Shown here piece after piece: positions 18,035 to 26,465 of a stretch of DNA of 64,000 nt. Every line of letters starts with the position of its first letter. Position 1 is the first letter of the stretch. The position numbers were made by a program, and so were the translations under genes. The notes under the pieces are model-generated. The model saw nothing but the letters and a program-made list of their open reading frames with translations, made no database searches and was not told the DNA's origin. This DNA comes from CAVXHQ01 sp963789535. GTDB lineage: Bacteria > Pseudomonadota > Alphaproteobacteria > Rhodobacterales > Rhodobacteraceae. The stretch spans positions 939,115 to 1,003,114 of the forward strand of contig CAWBKU010000004.1 in the NCBI GenBank assembly GCA_963789535.1, given 5' to 3'.

Positions 18035-18081
18035 GGAGTTTCCTTTTCGGCGTCGTGTTGACCATTGCGTGAACAACGCGG

Positions 18082-18095
18082 TTCCAGCGCTGGAA
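18082..18095. promoter_or_regulatory. Perfect 14-bp palindrome upstream of the DUF305 gene
   Basis: TTCCAGCGCTGGAA, 48 bases upstream of the DUF305 start. Ten bases of it (TTCCAGCGCT) recur at about 31046 ahead of the second L,D-transpeptidase. It could be a repressor or activator site; no regulator can be named. Confidence 0.35.
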
Positions 18096-18163
18096 TGTTC
18101 CGAACGACAGGGTCGGTTTCGCATTTACCTGCGAAGACGACGGGTGAATGGCCCGATCGCCCC

Positions 18164-18194
18164 TTGACCTTCCCATAACAGGAAGCCCCATACC
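18164..18194 (+). promoter_or_regulatory. CueR-type promoter of copA (first copy)
   Basis: TTGACC (18164-18169) as -35, a 19-base spacer, and CATACC (18189-18194) as -10. The spacer holds the dyad ACCTTCCC-N6-GGAAG expected for a Cu(I)-sensing MerR-family regulator; the 19-bp spacing is diagnostic of promoters that need DNA distortion by such regulators. The copA start is 45 bases downstream. Confidence 0.75.
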
Positions 18195-18239
18195 CCCCCT
18201 ATCCATCCCCGGCCAGCGGGACCGTCACAGGAGACGCCA

Positions 18240-20576
18240 ATGACACAGCATGCACATCACGACCACGGCTCGGCCGCATCGGCGACGGGCGACGACACCG
18301 TCAAGGACCCCGTCTGCGGCATGACGGTCACGGCTTCGCCCGACACCCGGCATACCGAACACGGCGGCGAGACCTATTATTTCTGTTCGGGCAAATGTCA
18401 GGAAAAGTTCGCGGCCGACCCGTTCCACTATGTGTCGGGTCGCGCGGCCGACGCCGTGCCCGCCAAGGCCGGCGCGCAATACACCTGCCCGATGCACCCG
18501 CAGATCGTGCGCGACGCGCCGGGCGACTGTCCGATCTGCGGCATGGCCCTCGAGCCGATGGTGCCGACCGATGCGCCGAACGAGGAACTTGCCGATTTCA
18601 CCCGCCGCATGTGGATCAGCGCCGCCGCGGCCGTGCCGCTGGTGATCCTCACGATGGGCGAGCTCGTCGGCCTGCCGGTGCGCGCGTGGATCGGCCTACA
18701 GCTCGCGGTCTATATCGAATTCGTGCTGGCCACGCCGATCGTGCTCTGGGCCGCGGCGCCGTTCTTCAAGCGGGGCTGGGCCTCGGTCCTGAACCGCTCG
18801 CCGAACATGTGGACGCTGATCGCCCTCGGCGTGGGGGCGGCCTATCTCTACTCGCTGGTCGCGACGTTCCTGCCCGGGGTGTTTCCGATGCAATACCGGA
18901 TGGGCGGCACGGTCGGCACCTATTTCGAGGCGGCGGTGGTCATCATCGCGCTGGTGTTCGTCGGCCAGGTCCTCGAGCTGCGCGCGCGTGAACGCACCGG
19001 CGACGCGATCCGCGCCCTGCTCGACCTCGCGCCGAAGATGGCGCGCCGGATCGCGCCCGACGGGACCGAGGCGGACGTGCCGCTGGAAAACATCCTGATC
19101 GGCGACCGTTTGCGGGTGCGGCCGGGCGATAGCGTGCCTGTCGATGGCAAAGTGACGGAGGGAAGCTCGTCGGTCGACGAAAGCATGATTACCGGCGAAC
19201 CGCTGCCGGTAGAGAAGACCAAGGGCGATACCGTGACCGGCGGCACGATCAACAAGAACGGCGCGATGGTGATCGAGGCGGGCCGTGTCGGCGCCGACAC
19301 GACGCTGAGCCAGATCGTCGAGATGGTGTCGAACGCCCGCCGCTCGCGCGCGCCGATCCAGGGCACCGCGGACATGGTGGCGGGACTGTTCGTGCCGGCC
19401 GTCGTGGTCATCGCGCTCGTCGCCTTTGCCGCGTGGATGATCTGGGGGCCTGAACCTGCGCTGGTCTTCGCCATCGCCTCGGCGGTGTCGGTCCTCATCA
19501 TCGCGTGCCCCTGCGCGCTGGGTCTGGCCACGCCGATCTCGATCACCACGGCGGCCGGGCGCGGCGCGCAGGCCGGTGTCCTCATCAAGGACGCCGAGGC
19601 GCTGGAACGGATGGCCGGGGTCGACACGCTGATCGTCGACAAGACCGGCACGCTGACGATGGGCAAGCCGGTCCTGACCGATGTCGTGGTTCTGGCGGAG
19701 GACGACGAGGAGACGATCCTGACGCTGGCTGCGGCCCTGGAGAAAGGGTCCGAGCATCCGCTGGCCGAGGCGATCGTGGAGGGCGCGAAAAAGCGCGGCA
19801 TCGCGGCGGGCGACACCACCGAATTTGCCGCCGTCACCGGCAAGGGCGTGCAGGGCGTGGTTCAGGGGCGCAAGGTCGCCCTCGGCAACGCCGCGATGAT
19901 GCGGGACATGTCGCTCGACGTGACGCAGGCCGATGCCACCGCCGATGAACTGCGGGTAGAGGGCAAGACGGCGATGTTCGTCGCCATCGACGGCGCCCTC
20001 TCGGGCATCGTCGCCGTCGCCGACCCGATCAAGGAGAGCACGGCGGCGGCGATCCGCGCGCTGCACGACGCGGGCCTGCGGGTCATCATGGCGACCGGCG
20101 ACAACGAGCGGACCGCGCAGGCGGTCGCAAGGACGCTCGGCATCGACGAGGTGCGCGCGGGTGTGTTGCCCGAGGACAAGAAGGCGCTGGTCGACGAGCT
20201 GCACGCGGAAGGTCACAAGGTCGCGATGGCGGGCGACGGAGTGAACGACGCCCCGGCGCTGGCCGCCGCCGATGTCGGGCTGGCCATGGGCACCGGCGCG
20301 GACGTCGCGGTGGAAAGTGCGGGCATCACGCTCTTGGGCGGCGATCTGTCGGGCATCGTCAAGGCGCGGGTTCTGGCCCGCGCCACGATCCGGAACATCA
20401 AGCAGAACCTGTTCTTTGCCTTTGCCTACAATGCGCTCGGCGTGCCGGTGGCAGCAGGTGTTCTCTATCCCGTGTTCGGCCTGTTGCTGTCACCGATGAT
20501 CGCGGCAGCGGCGATGAGTCTGTCGTCGGTGTCGGTCATCACCAACGCCCTGCGGCTGCGGCGCCTCCGCCTCTGA
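18240..20576 (+). CDS. copA: Copper-translocating P-type ATPase with YHS and metal-binding N-terminus
   Basis: 778 residues. A His-rich leader (AHHDHG) is followed by a YHS-type Cys module (KDPVCGMTV, then YYFCSGKC) and a second small domain (YTCPMHPQIVRDAPGDCPICGM) instead of classical HMA domains. The core is a P1B-1 ATPase: actuator TGEP (about residue 320), transmembrane CPCALGL (about 423), phosphorylation site DKTGTLT (about 467), SEHPLAEA, TGDN and GDGVNDAPAL. It exports Cu(I) or Ag(I) from the cytoplasm using ATP. The CueR-type promoter upstream and the cueR gene downstream in convergent orientation show copper control. A second, HMA-type CopA lies 440 bases further on. Confidence 0.93.
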   Translation: MTQHAHHDHGSAASATGDDTVKDPVCGMTVTASPDTRHTEHGGETYYFCSGKCQEKFAADPFHYVSGRAADAVPAKAGAQYTCPMHPQIVRDAPGDCPICGMALEPMVPTDAPNEELADFTRRMWISAAAAVPLVILTMGELVGLPVRAWIGLQLAVYIEFVLATPIVLWAAAPFFKRGWASVLNRSPNMWTLIALGVGAAYLYSLVATFLPGVFPMQYRMGGTVGTYFEAAVVIIALVFVGQVLELRARERTGDAIRALLDLAPKMARRIAPDGTEADVPLENILIGDRLRVRPGDSVPVDGKVTEGSSSVDESMITGEPLPVEKTKGDTVTGGTINKNGAMVIEAGRVGADTTLSQIVEMVSNARRSRAPIQGTADMVAGLFVPAVVVIALVAFAAWMIWGPEPALVFAIASAVSVLIIACPCALGLATPISITTAAGRGAQAGVLIKDAEALERMAGVDTLIVDKTGTLTMGKPVLTDVVVLAEDDEETILTLAAALEKGSEHPLAEAIVEGAKKRGIAAGDTTEFAAVTGKGVQGVVQGRKVALGNAAMMRDMSLDVTQADATADELRVEGKTAMFVAIDGALSGIVAVADPIKESTAAAIRALHDAGLRVIMATGDNERTAQAVARTLGIDEVRAGVLPEDKKALVDELHAEGHKVAMAGDGVNDAPALAAADVGLAMGTGADVAVESAGITLLGGDLSGIVKARVLARATIRNIKQNLFFAFAYNALGVPVAAGVLYPVFGLLLSPMIAAAAMSLSSVSVITNALRLRRLRL

Positions 20577-20594
20577 GCGGTCGGCGCTGCGACG

Positions 20595-20620
20595 GACGGC
20601 GCGCCTAATCGCGCGCCGTC
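20595..20620. terminator. Bidirectional GC-rich stem-loop between copA and cueR
   Basis: GACGGCGCGC (20595-20604 on this strand read as G-ACGGCGCGC) pairs with GCGCGCCGTC (20611-20620) around a 6-base loop. Both genes converge here; the right arm overlaps the last codons of cueR. No long T-run, so termination may depend on other factors. Confidence 0.6.
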
Positions 20621-21000
20621 TGCTCGAGGTTTTGCAGGATGGGGCAATCGGGACGATGATCGCCCGCACAGGACGCGACCAGATGCGACAACGTGTCGTG
20701 CATCGCGCGCAGGTCGGCGATCTTGGTCTCGATCTGCGTCAGGTGATCGGCGGCGATGCGGCGCACGTCCGCACTCGCGCGTGCCTTGTCCTCCCACAGC
20801 GCGGTCAGGGCACGACAATCCTCGATCGTGAACCCCAACGCCCGGGCGCGGCCCAGAAACGCCAGCTTGTGCATGTCGCTGTCGCGGAATGCGCGATAGC
20901 CGTTGGTGTCGCGCAGCGGTTTGACGAGACCGATGTCCTCGTAATAGCGGATCGTCTTGGGGGGCAGGCCCGCGCGGGCCGCGACTTCGCCGATGTTCAC
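20605..21000 (-). CDS. cueR: Copper-responsive MerR-family transcriptional regulator CueR
   Basis: 131 residues. N-terminal winged helix-turn-helix MNIGEVAARAGLPPKTIRYYE, a dimerisation helix in the middle, and the C-terminal metal loop CAGDHRPDCPIL, in which two Cys separated by seven residues match the Cu(I)-binding pair of CueR. It binds Cu(I), Ag(I) or Au(I) and activates promoters with 19-bp spacers; three such promoters lie within 3.5 kb. It is transcribed with or behind nothing obvious: its start is 10 bases from the stop of the second copA on the same strand, so copA2 and cueR probably form an operon. Confidence 0.92.
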   Translation of the reverse strand: MNIGEVAARAGLPPKTIRYYEDIGLVKPLRDTNGYRAFRDSDMHKLAFLGRARALGFTIEDCRALTALWEDKARASADVRRIAADHLTQIETKIADLRAMHDTLSHLVASCAGDHRPDCPILQNLEQTARD

Positions 21001-21010
21001 GGGTGTGCTC

Positions 21011-23518
21011 CTAGGCTGTTGCGGGGTGGAAAGACGGCGTTGCGGGCGGTGTCGCGGTGCCCAGCCCGGCGGACCGAACCCGGCGCAGGCGCAGGGCGTT
21101 GGTCAGAACGAACACGCTCGACAGCGCCATCGCGCCGGCAGCGAGGGCCGGCGACAGGACCGGGCCGCCGAAGGGGTACAGGACACCGGCGGCGACCGGG
21201 ATCAGGGCGACGTTGTAACCGAAGGCCCAGAACAGGTTCTGCTTGATGTTGCGCAGCGTCGCGCGGCTGACGGCGAGGGCGTCGACGACGGCGCGCAGAT
21301 CGCCCGACATGAGCACGACGTCCGCCGTCTCGATGGCCACGTCCGTGCCGGTGCCGATGGCGATGCCGACATCCGCCGAGGCAAGGGCGGGGGCATCGTT
21401 GATACCGTCGCCGACGAAGGCCACGGGACCGTGCTCGTCGCGCAGCGCCTCGAGCGCCGCGACCTTGCCGTCGGGCAGCACCTCGGCCACGACGGTGTCG
21501 ATGCCGAGGCTGTCGCCGATCGCCCGTGCCGTTGCAGCATTGTCGCCGGTGATCATCGCCACGCGCAACCCCATCGCATGCAGCGCCTCGATGGCGGCGG
21601 GCGTTCCCGGCTTGACCGGATCGGCCACGCCGATCAGCGCGGCAAGGCGACCGTCGATCGCGGCATAGAGCGGGGTCCGCCCCTTGCGCGCCATCGCGTC
21701 CGCTGCCGGCGCGCCGGTCATGTCGACGCCTTCGCGCAGCATCAGCCGGTCGGCACCGACCAGGATCCGGCGCCCCGAAACTTCGGCGGCAACGCCGTGG
21801 CCTGTCATCGACTGGAATCCTGCCGCCTCCGGCACGACGAGGCCGCGGGCCTGCGCCGCGCGGAGGATCGCGCTGGCAACCGGATGCTCTGACGCCGCCT
21901 CGGCCGCCGCGACGAGCGTCAGGACATCGTCCTCGGCAAAACCGGGTGTGACGACCAGATCGGTTAGTTCGGGCCGCCCCGCCGTCAGCGTCCCCGTCTT
22001 GTCCAGCGCCACGACGCGCACGCCCTGAAGGCCCTGCAACGCATCACCGCGCCGGAACAGCACGCCGAGTTCCGCGGCCCGCCCGGTGCCGACCATGATC
22101 GAGGTCGGCGTGGCAAGGCCCATCGCGCAGGGGCAGGCGACGATCAGCACCGAAACCCCGGCGACGAGCGCGAGGGCGATCGTCGGCGCAGGCCCCACGG
22201 CCAGCCACACCGCCACCGTCACCGTGGCGATGACGATGACGGTCGGCACGAACCACAGCGTGATACGGTCGACGAGCGCCTGGATCGGCAGCCGCGCGGA
22301 CTGCGCCTCTTCGACCATGCGCACGATGCGCGCCAGAACCGTATCCGCGCCGACGTGCGTGGCGCGGAACACCAGCGCGCCGGTGCCGTTGACAGTGCCG
22401 CCGACGACATGCCCGCCGTCCTGCTTCTCCACCGGCGCGGGCTCGCCCGAGATCATGCTCTCGTCGACCCAGGACGCGCCGGAAACGACCGTGCCGTCGA
22501 CCGCGATGCGCTCGCCCGGGCGCACGTGGATACTGTCGCCGACGGCGATGTCGGCGACGGCGATTTCGATGACCTCGCCGGCCCGCTCGACCCGCGCCGT
22601 CTTGGGCCGCAGGCCCACCAGCCGCTCGATCGCCGCACCGGTGCGGCCCTTGGCCCGCGCCTCGAGCGTCCGGCCCAGCAGGATCAGCACGACGATCACC
22701 GCCGCCGCCTCGAAATAGACGGCGCGCGCGCTCTGGGGCAACAGAAAGGGTGCGAAGGTGGCAACGACCGAATAGACCCAGGCCGCGGACGTACCGAGGG
22801 CCACGAGCGAGTTCATGTCCGGCGCGCCGCGCAGCAGCGCAGGCACGCCCTTGGTGTAAAACGACCGGCCCGGCCAGACCAGAACGACCGTCGTCAGGAC
22901 GAACTGGACGATCCAGGCGTTCTGCATCCCGATGGTCCCGGCGATCACGTCGTGCAGGCCGGGGAAAAGATGCCCGCCCATCTCGAGGATGAACACCGGC
23001 AGCGTCAGAAGTGCCGCGATCTTCGTCCGGGTGGCAAGGGCGCGCGCCTCGCGGTCCTTGCGTATCGCCCGATCATCGGCCTCGTTCCCGGTCGCCGAGG
23101 CGCCGACCAGGGAGGCGGGATATCCCGCCGCCCTCGCCACGTCGATCAGGGTTGCCGGTGACACGGCCCCTTCCAGATAACGGACCCGCGCCGTTTCGGT
23201 CGCGAGGTTGACCTCGGCGCCCGTGACACCCGGCACGGCCCGGAAGGCCCGCTCGACGCGGCCGACGCAGGACGCGCAGGTCATCTCGGCAATCGCGAGG
23301 TCGGCGACGGCCTCCCGGGCAGGGTAGCCCGATTTGTCCAGAACGTCGGCAAGGGCGGCGGTCCCGGCGGTGCCGGAAATCCGCGCGGTTTCGGTGGCGA
23401 GGTTCACCTCGGCATTCGTCACGCCCGGAACGGCGGCAAGGGCGCGCTGCACCCGGCCGACACAGGAGGCGCAGGACATGCCCTCGATGGACAAGGTGAT
23501 GGTGGACATCTCGGACAT
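21011..23518 (-). CDS. copA: Copper-translocating P-type ATPase with two HMA domains
   Basis: 835 residues. Two N-terminal HMA domains with GMSCASCVGRVQ (about residue 13) and EMTCASCVGRVE (about residue 80) bind Cu(I). The core has TGEP-like actuator SGEPAPVEK, CPCAMGLATP in the membrane, DKTGTLTAGRPE, SEHPVAS, TGDNAAT and GDGINDAPAL. It is a P1B-1 Cu(I) exporter of the common CopA type, distinct in N-terminal architecture from the first copA in this island. The minus-strand CueR-type promoter at 23576-23546 lies just upstream, with cueR directly downstream in the same direction. MSEM gives two possible starts nine bases apart. Confidence 0.94.
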   Translation of the reverse strand: MSEMSTITLSIEGMSCASCVGRVQRALAAVPGVTNAEVNLATETARISGTAGTAALADVLDKSGYPAREAVADLAIAEMTCASCVGRVERAFRAVPGVTGAEVNLATETARVRYLEGAVSPATLIDVARAAGYPASLVGASATGNEADDRAIRKDREARALATRTKIAALLTLPVFILEMGGHLFPGLHDVIAGTIGMQNAWIVQFVLTTVVLVWPGRSFYTKGVPALLRGAPDMNSLVALGTSAAWVYSVVATFAPFLLPQSARAVYFEAAAVIVVLILLGRTLEARAKGRTGAAIERLVGLRPKTARVERAGEVIEIAVADIAVGDSIHVRPGERIAVDGTVVSGASWVDESMISGEPAPVEKQDGGHVVGGTVNGTGALVFRATHVGADTVLARIVRMVEEAQSARLPIQALVDRITLWFVPTVIVIATVTVAVWLAVGPAPTIALALVAGVSVLIVACPCAMGLATPTSIMVGTGRAAELGVLFRRGDALQGLQGVRVVALDKTGTLTAGRPELTDLVVTPGFAEDDVLTLVAAAEAASEHPVASAILRAAQARGLVVPEAAGFQSMTGHGVAAEVSGRRILVGADRLMLREGVDMTGAPAADAMARKGRTPLYAAIDGRLAALIGVADPVKPGTPAAIEALHAMGLRVAMITGDNAATARAIGDSLGIDTVVAEVLPDGKVAALEALRDEHGPVAFVGDGINDAPALASADVGIAIGTGTDVAIETADVVLMSGDLRAVVDALAVSRATLRNIKQNLFWAFGYNVALIPVAAGVLYPFGGPVLSPALAAGAMALSSVFVLTNALRLRRVRSAGLGTATPPATPSFHPATA

Positions 23519-23545
23519 GGCGACCCCGCTTACATGCTTTCCTCC

Positions 23546-23576
23546 CAGATGGGGGTTCCAGCTAGGGGAAGGTCAA
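23546..23576 (-). promoter_or_regulatory. CueR-type promoter of the second copA
   Basis: On the minus strand TTGACC (23576-23571), an exactly 19-base spacer starting TTCCCC and containing TGGAA, and CATCTG (23551-23546). The start codon is 27 bases further. The divergent copZ promoter is 25 bases away. Confidence 0.72.
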
Positions 23577-23600
23577 GGGCAAGGCGCATCGAAATCTTGC

Positions 23601-23631
23601 TTGACCTTCCCACCATGGAATGGAGTTGTTA
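23601..23631 (+). promoter_or_regulatory. CueR-type promoter of copZ
   Basis: TTGACC (23601-23606), a 19-base spacer with ACCTTCCC and GGAATGG halves, and TTGTTA (23626-23631). It is divergent from the copA promoter and precedes the copZ start by 25 bases. Confidence 0.75.
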
Positions 23632-23656
23632 TCTGCCAGAGCGACAGGAGAACGAG

Positions 23657-23854
23657 ATGACCACCTATTCCATTCCCGACATGAGCTGCGGCCACTGCAA
23701 GGCGACCGTGGAAAAGACGATCCTGGGCCTCGACCCGCAGGCCACATTGTCGTTCGACATGCCCGCGCGGACCGTTGCCGTGCAGACCAACAGCGACGAC
23801 GGCACCTTGCGGTCCGCCCTGACCGATGCGGGCTATCCGGCGACCGTCGCCTGA
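23657..23854 (+). CDS. copZ: Copper chaperone CopZ (HMA domain)
   Basis: 65 residues, one HMA fold with the metal site DMSCGHCKATVEK (CxxC at about residues 11-14). The ATG at 23657 is preceded by AGGAG at the right distance. It should carry Cu(I) in the cytosol to the CopA ATPases and to CueR. It is divergent from the HMA-type copA and has its own CueR-type promoter. Length and sequence are standard for the family. The stop codon is part of a short tandem repeat. Confidence 0.9.
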   Translation: MTTYSIPDMSCGHCKATVEKTILGLDPQATLSFDMPARTVAVQTNSDDGTLRSALTDAGYPATVA

Positions 23855-23887
23855 TCCCGGTCGCCTGATCCCGGTCGCCTGAACCCG
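23846..23887. repeat. Three tandem 14-bp units at the end of copZ
   Basis: The unit GTCGCCTGATCCCG occurs at 23846-23859 and 23860-23873, and with one change (GAACCCG) at 23874-23887. The first unit contains the copZ stop codon, so replication slippage duplicated the gene end. Confidence 0.8.
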
Positions 23888-23924
23888 GTCGAGCGATCCC
23901 CGTCCGCGCCACCCCGTCAGGGGG

Positions 23925-24887
23925 TCATTGCATTACCATGCCGGGTTCGTGGACCATGCCGCCCGTGTCCGACGCCGCGGGCGGCGGCGGCAAGGTGGCG
24001 GGATCGGCATCGTTCGTCAGATAGGCCGCGATCGCCTCGCGGTCGGTTTCGGTGAGGAACGATGTGCCCTCCTGCACGACCTCGGCCATGCTGCCGCCGA
24101 ACACGTCGCCTGTCGGCGTGATGCCGGTGCGCAACGCATAGGACAGGCCTGCCGGGGTCCAGCCGGCCTCGACCAGCGCCTCGGGCGTTATCGCGGGCGC
24201 GACGCTGCCGCCCGGCAGGGTGTCGTTGCCGGTCAGGGCCACATCGGACAGGCCGCCGAGGAGGTTTCGGCCGGTATGGCAGGCCGCGCAATGGGCGGCG
24301 CCATCGACGAGCTGTTGTCCCCGGTTCCAGGCCTCGGACCTTCCGATCACCGGCGACATTTCGACGGGCGCGAGGAACGCGGCGCGCCAGAGTTTCAGGC
24401 TCCATCGCTGATTGAACGGAAATCCCAGGTCATGCGGTGCAGCCGCCACGTCGACGGTCGGCACCGTCGCCATGGCACTCCAGAGGTCGGCGATATCCTG
24501 ATCGGTGAACTCTGAATAGAATTCATAGGGAAACGCCGGATAATAGGCGGCGCCGTCCGGTGCCACCCCCTGCCGCAGGGCAACGGCGAACTGGTCGAGG
24601 GTCCAGTCGCCGATCCCGGCGTCGGGGTCCAGCGTGATGTTCGGCGGGACGAAATCGCCGAACGGCGTCTCGAGCGGGGCGCCCCCGGCGAGCGAGGCGC
24701 CGCCTGCGGCGATATCGGTGTGGCAGGTGATGCACCCCGACGACCGCGCGAGATAGGCGCCGCGCGCGGGATCGCCGGTCATCATGCCAAGGCGTTCGGG
24801 CTCGGCGATCGGCCAGGCCGAGACGGTGCCGACGAAACCGGCGCCGAGCATTGCGGCGCCGATTCCGAACCGGATCAGGCCGCGCAT
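23925..24887 (-). CDS. Periplasmic diheme cytochrome c
   Basis: 320 residues with an N-terminal signal/anchor (about residues 1-24) and two heme c motifs, CITCH (about residue 52) and CAACH (about residue 203). The arrangement resembles the cytochrome subunits of membrane-bound sugar or alcohol dehydrogenases, which have such class I domains in series; the family-typical VPPNITLDPDAGIGDWT segment is present. No dehydrogenase is adjacent, so it probably works with the other cytochromes of this cluster in periplasmic electron transfer. The C-terminus is Met-rich (GGMVHEPGMVMQ), suggesting exposure to copper. It follows the next cytochrome gene by one base. Confidence 0.85.
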   Translation of the reverse strand: MRGLIRFGIGAAMLGAGFVGTVSAWPIAEPERLGMMTGDPARGAYLARSSGCITCHTDIAAGGASLAGGAPLETPFGDFVPPNITLDPDAGIGDWTLDQFAVALRQGVAPDGAAYYPAFPYEFYSEFTDQDIADLWSAMATVPTVDVAAAPHDLGFPFNQRWSLKLWRAAFLAPVEMSPVIGRSEAWNRGQQLVDGAAHCAACHTGRNLLGGLSDVALTGNDTLPGGSVAPAITPEALVEAGWTPAGLSYALRTGITPTGDVFGGSMAEVVQEGTSFLTETDREAIAAYLTNDADPATLPPPPAASDTGGMVHEPGMVMQ

Positions 24888-24888
24888 C

Positions 24889-25608
24889 TCAGCTTCCGTT
24901 CCTGAATTGTGCGTGACACGCGGCGCAGGACTGGCCGATCATCTCGAAAACCTGCGGCGCGGCCATCGCGGAAAAGTCGACACTGACGAGACTTTCGACC
25001 GGGACCATCCGGGCGCCCGGGGCGATGACGCCGGAGGCGCCGGTGGACCGGTCGGGCGCGGCAGGGGCCACACCCATGAGCTCGGCGACACTGAAACCCT
25101 CGGGTGCCACCGTCACGGGCGCCGGCATCGCCATCCCGTCCATCGCCATACCGTCCATCGCCATGCCGTCCATCGCCATCCCGTCCATCGCCATGCCGTC
25201 CATCCCGCCCTGGACCGTCGGCGCGGGCGCGCTGAGGCCGTTCGGCGCGGCCAGGGCGAGGCCGGTCGCATAGGTCCGCAACTCCTCGGACAGCGCCGCA
25301 AAGCGGGCCCAGTCCTCCCAGATCGCGGGCCGGGCATAGGATGCGGCCGGAATCTCCGCCTCTTGCGGGAACAGCGCGTTCATCGTCTCGCCCGAATGGG
25401 CCAGCAGGGTGGTGGCACCGGCCTGCACGGCGCCCATGTCATAGGGAACCTGCCCCTGCATCATCGGCGCGAGATCGCGCATGACGTCGCGCATCGCCGA
25501 CATGCCGTTCATCCGGTCGAGGACGACGCCGGTCGCGCCGTTGTGGGCGACGACGGCAAGGCCGATCGTCGACAGGGCGATCGCGCCCGCTATCGAGGTC
25601 TTGTTCAT
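24889..25608 (-). CDS. Cytochrome c'/c556-like protein with Met-Asp-Gly repeats
   Basis: 239 residues with a signal peptide and a single heme site at the extreme C-terminus (CAACHAQFRNGS), the position typical of cytochrome c' (four-helix bundle). A low-complexity insert of repeated MDGMA units (about residues 134-158) resembles Met-rich copper-binding segments of CusB, CueO and PcoA. Cytochrome c' proteins bind NO or act in redox balance; here the Met repeat suggests periplasmic Cu(I) binding. The insert is encoded by a 15-bp tandem repeat and could vary in length between strains. It is upstream of and cotranscribed with the diheme cytochrome. Confidence 0.82.
   Translation of the reverse strand: MNKTSIAGAIALSTIGLAVVAHNGATGVVLDRMNGMSAMRDVMRDLAPMMQGQVPYDMGAVQAGATTLLAHSGETMNALFPQEAEIPAASYARPAIWEDWARFAALSEELRTYATGLALAAPNGLSAPAPTVQGGMDGMAMDGMAMDGMAMDGMAMDGMAMPAPVTVAPEGFSVAELMGVAPAAPDRSTGASGVIAPGARMVPVESLVSVDFSAMAAPQVFEMIGQSCAACHAQFRNGS
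25136..25206. repeat. 15-bp tandem repeat encoding Met-rich segment
   Basis: Nearly five units of CCGTCCATCGCCATN (minus strand: five-residue MDGMA-type units), in frame within the cytochrome c'-like gene. Only the last base of each unit varies. Confidence 0.85.
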
Positions 25609-25662
25609 TGGTACACCTGTATGCCTGTTTCTTCTTGTTGGCGGCTTTGTCCCCGAGGGGGC

Positions 25663-25989
25663 TCAGGTGCGGGGAGGTGGTGTGTCGAACTCCGTCGCGA
25701 TCCCGGTCGGCCGGTCCCGCCGCGACGGACGGGACGCGGACCCGTTGTCGCCGCTCAATCGCGACGCGTGCCGCGATGCAGGCGCCGCGATCTGGACACA
25801 GCCGACGGTTGCGTCACAGTCGGCGCCGTCATCGATCAGCCCCGGCGCGGGGGCCGGGACGGAATGCGGCACCGCGTCCGTGTGACCCGCCACCGACAAT
25901 GTCGCGCCCGCGCCGAACATCAGCAGGACGAGCGCGAAGAACCCCATGAAAACCGGGGACAGGCCACGTTCGCGTGCAGCGGGCCGCAT
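25663..25989 (-). CDS. Small membrane-anchored hypothetical protein
   Basis: 108 residues starting MRPAARERGLSP, followed by one hydrophobic helix (VFMGFFALVLLMFGAGATL, about residues 14-32) and a Pro- and Ser-rich periplasmic tail with two Cys (DDGADCDATVGCVQ). The start overlaps the stop of the upstream cytochrome gene by one base (TGATG), which supports translation. No family was recognised. Its place among cytochromes and copper proteins suggests a membrane-tethered accessory of this cluster. Confidence 0.6.
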   Translation of the reverse strand: MRPAARERGLSPVFMGFFALVLLMFGAGATLSVAGHTDAVPHSVPAPAPGLIDDGADCDATVGCVQIAAPASRHASRLSGDNGSASRPSRRDRPTGIATEFDTPPPRT

Positions 25990-26465
25990 CAGTTGATCCC
26001 GTTCGCGCGCTGAAGTTCGCGGACATAGGCGACGATGGCGCCGACCTCTGCGTCGGTCAGCCGCTCTTGCAGGGCCGGCATGTTCCCGAACGACCAGTGG
26101 TGTGCCGTGACGCCGTTGCGGGCCGCAGCCGCGAAGGCCGCGTCGCCATGGTGCGACGGCTCGTAAATGACGTGGACGAGGGGCGGGGCGATGCCGTCCT
26201 GACCGGCGGCATTGGCACCGTGACAGACGCTGCATACCGCGTCGAAATAGGTCTTGCCGGTTTCTGCCTGCGCCGAGAGCGTCGCCGGGACGGTGACGTC
26301 GGCCAGCGGCCCGCCCGGTTCGGAACCCAGGGCGCCGGAGTCCATCCCCTCCATCCCGTCCATGCCCGGCATCGGGGCCATGCCGCCGTTGCCGTTCCGC
26401 TGAAAGGCGAACCACAATACTGCGGCGACGACGATCGCAATCAGGCCGATCAAAGCTGGTTTCAT
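25989..26465 (-). CDS. Membrane-anchored monoheme cytochrome c
   Basis: 158 residues. The ATG at 26465 opens a hydrophobic anchor (ALIGLIAIVVAAVLWFAF), followed by a Met-rich linker (MAPMPGMDGMEGMDSG) and a class I cytochrome c domain with CSVCHGANAAGQDGIAPPL and a distal Met in SFGNMPAL. It resembles small cytochromes c found in copper-resistance clusters and oxidase loops. It precedes the 108-residue gene with a one-base overlap, and lies 200 bases downstream of the multicopper oxidase on the same strand. The linker repeats the Met-Asp-Gly theme seen in the cytochrome c'-like protein. Confidence 0.85.
   Translation of the reverse strand: MKPALIGLIAIVVAAVLWFAFQRNGNGGMAPMPGMDGMEGMDSGALGSEPGGPLADVTVPATLSAQAETGKTYFDAVCSVCHGANAAGQDGIAPPLVHVIYEPSHHGDAAFAAAARNGVTAHHWSFGNMPALQERLTDAEVGAIVAYVRELQRANGIN

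Noticed and set aside
18696..20216. Long minus-strand frame opposite copA
   Set aside because: Antisense shadow of an intact, well-conserved P-type ATPase; no motif and His/Arg-rich composition.
25136..25206. Regular short repeats considered as a CRISPR array
   Set aside because: Units are 15 bp, directly tandem without spacers, and encode Met-rich residues in frame within a cytochrome gene.
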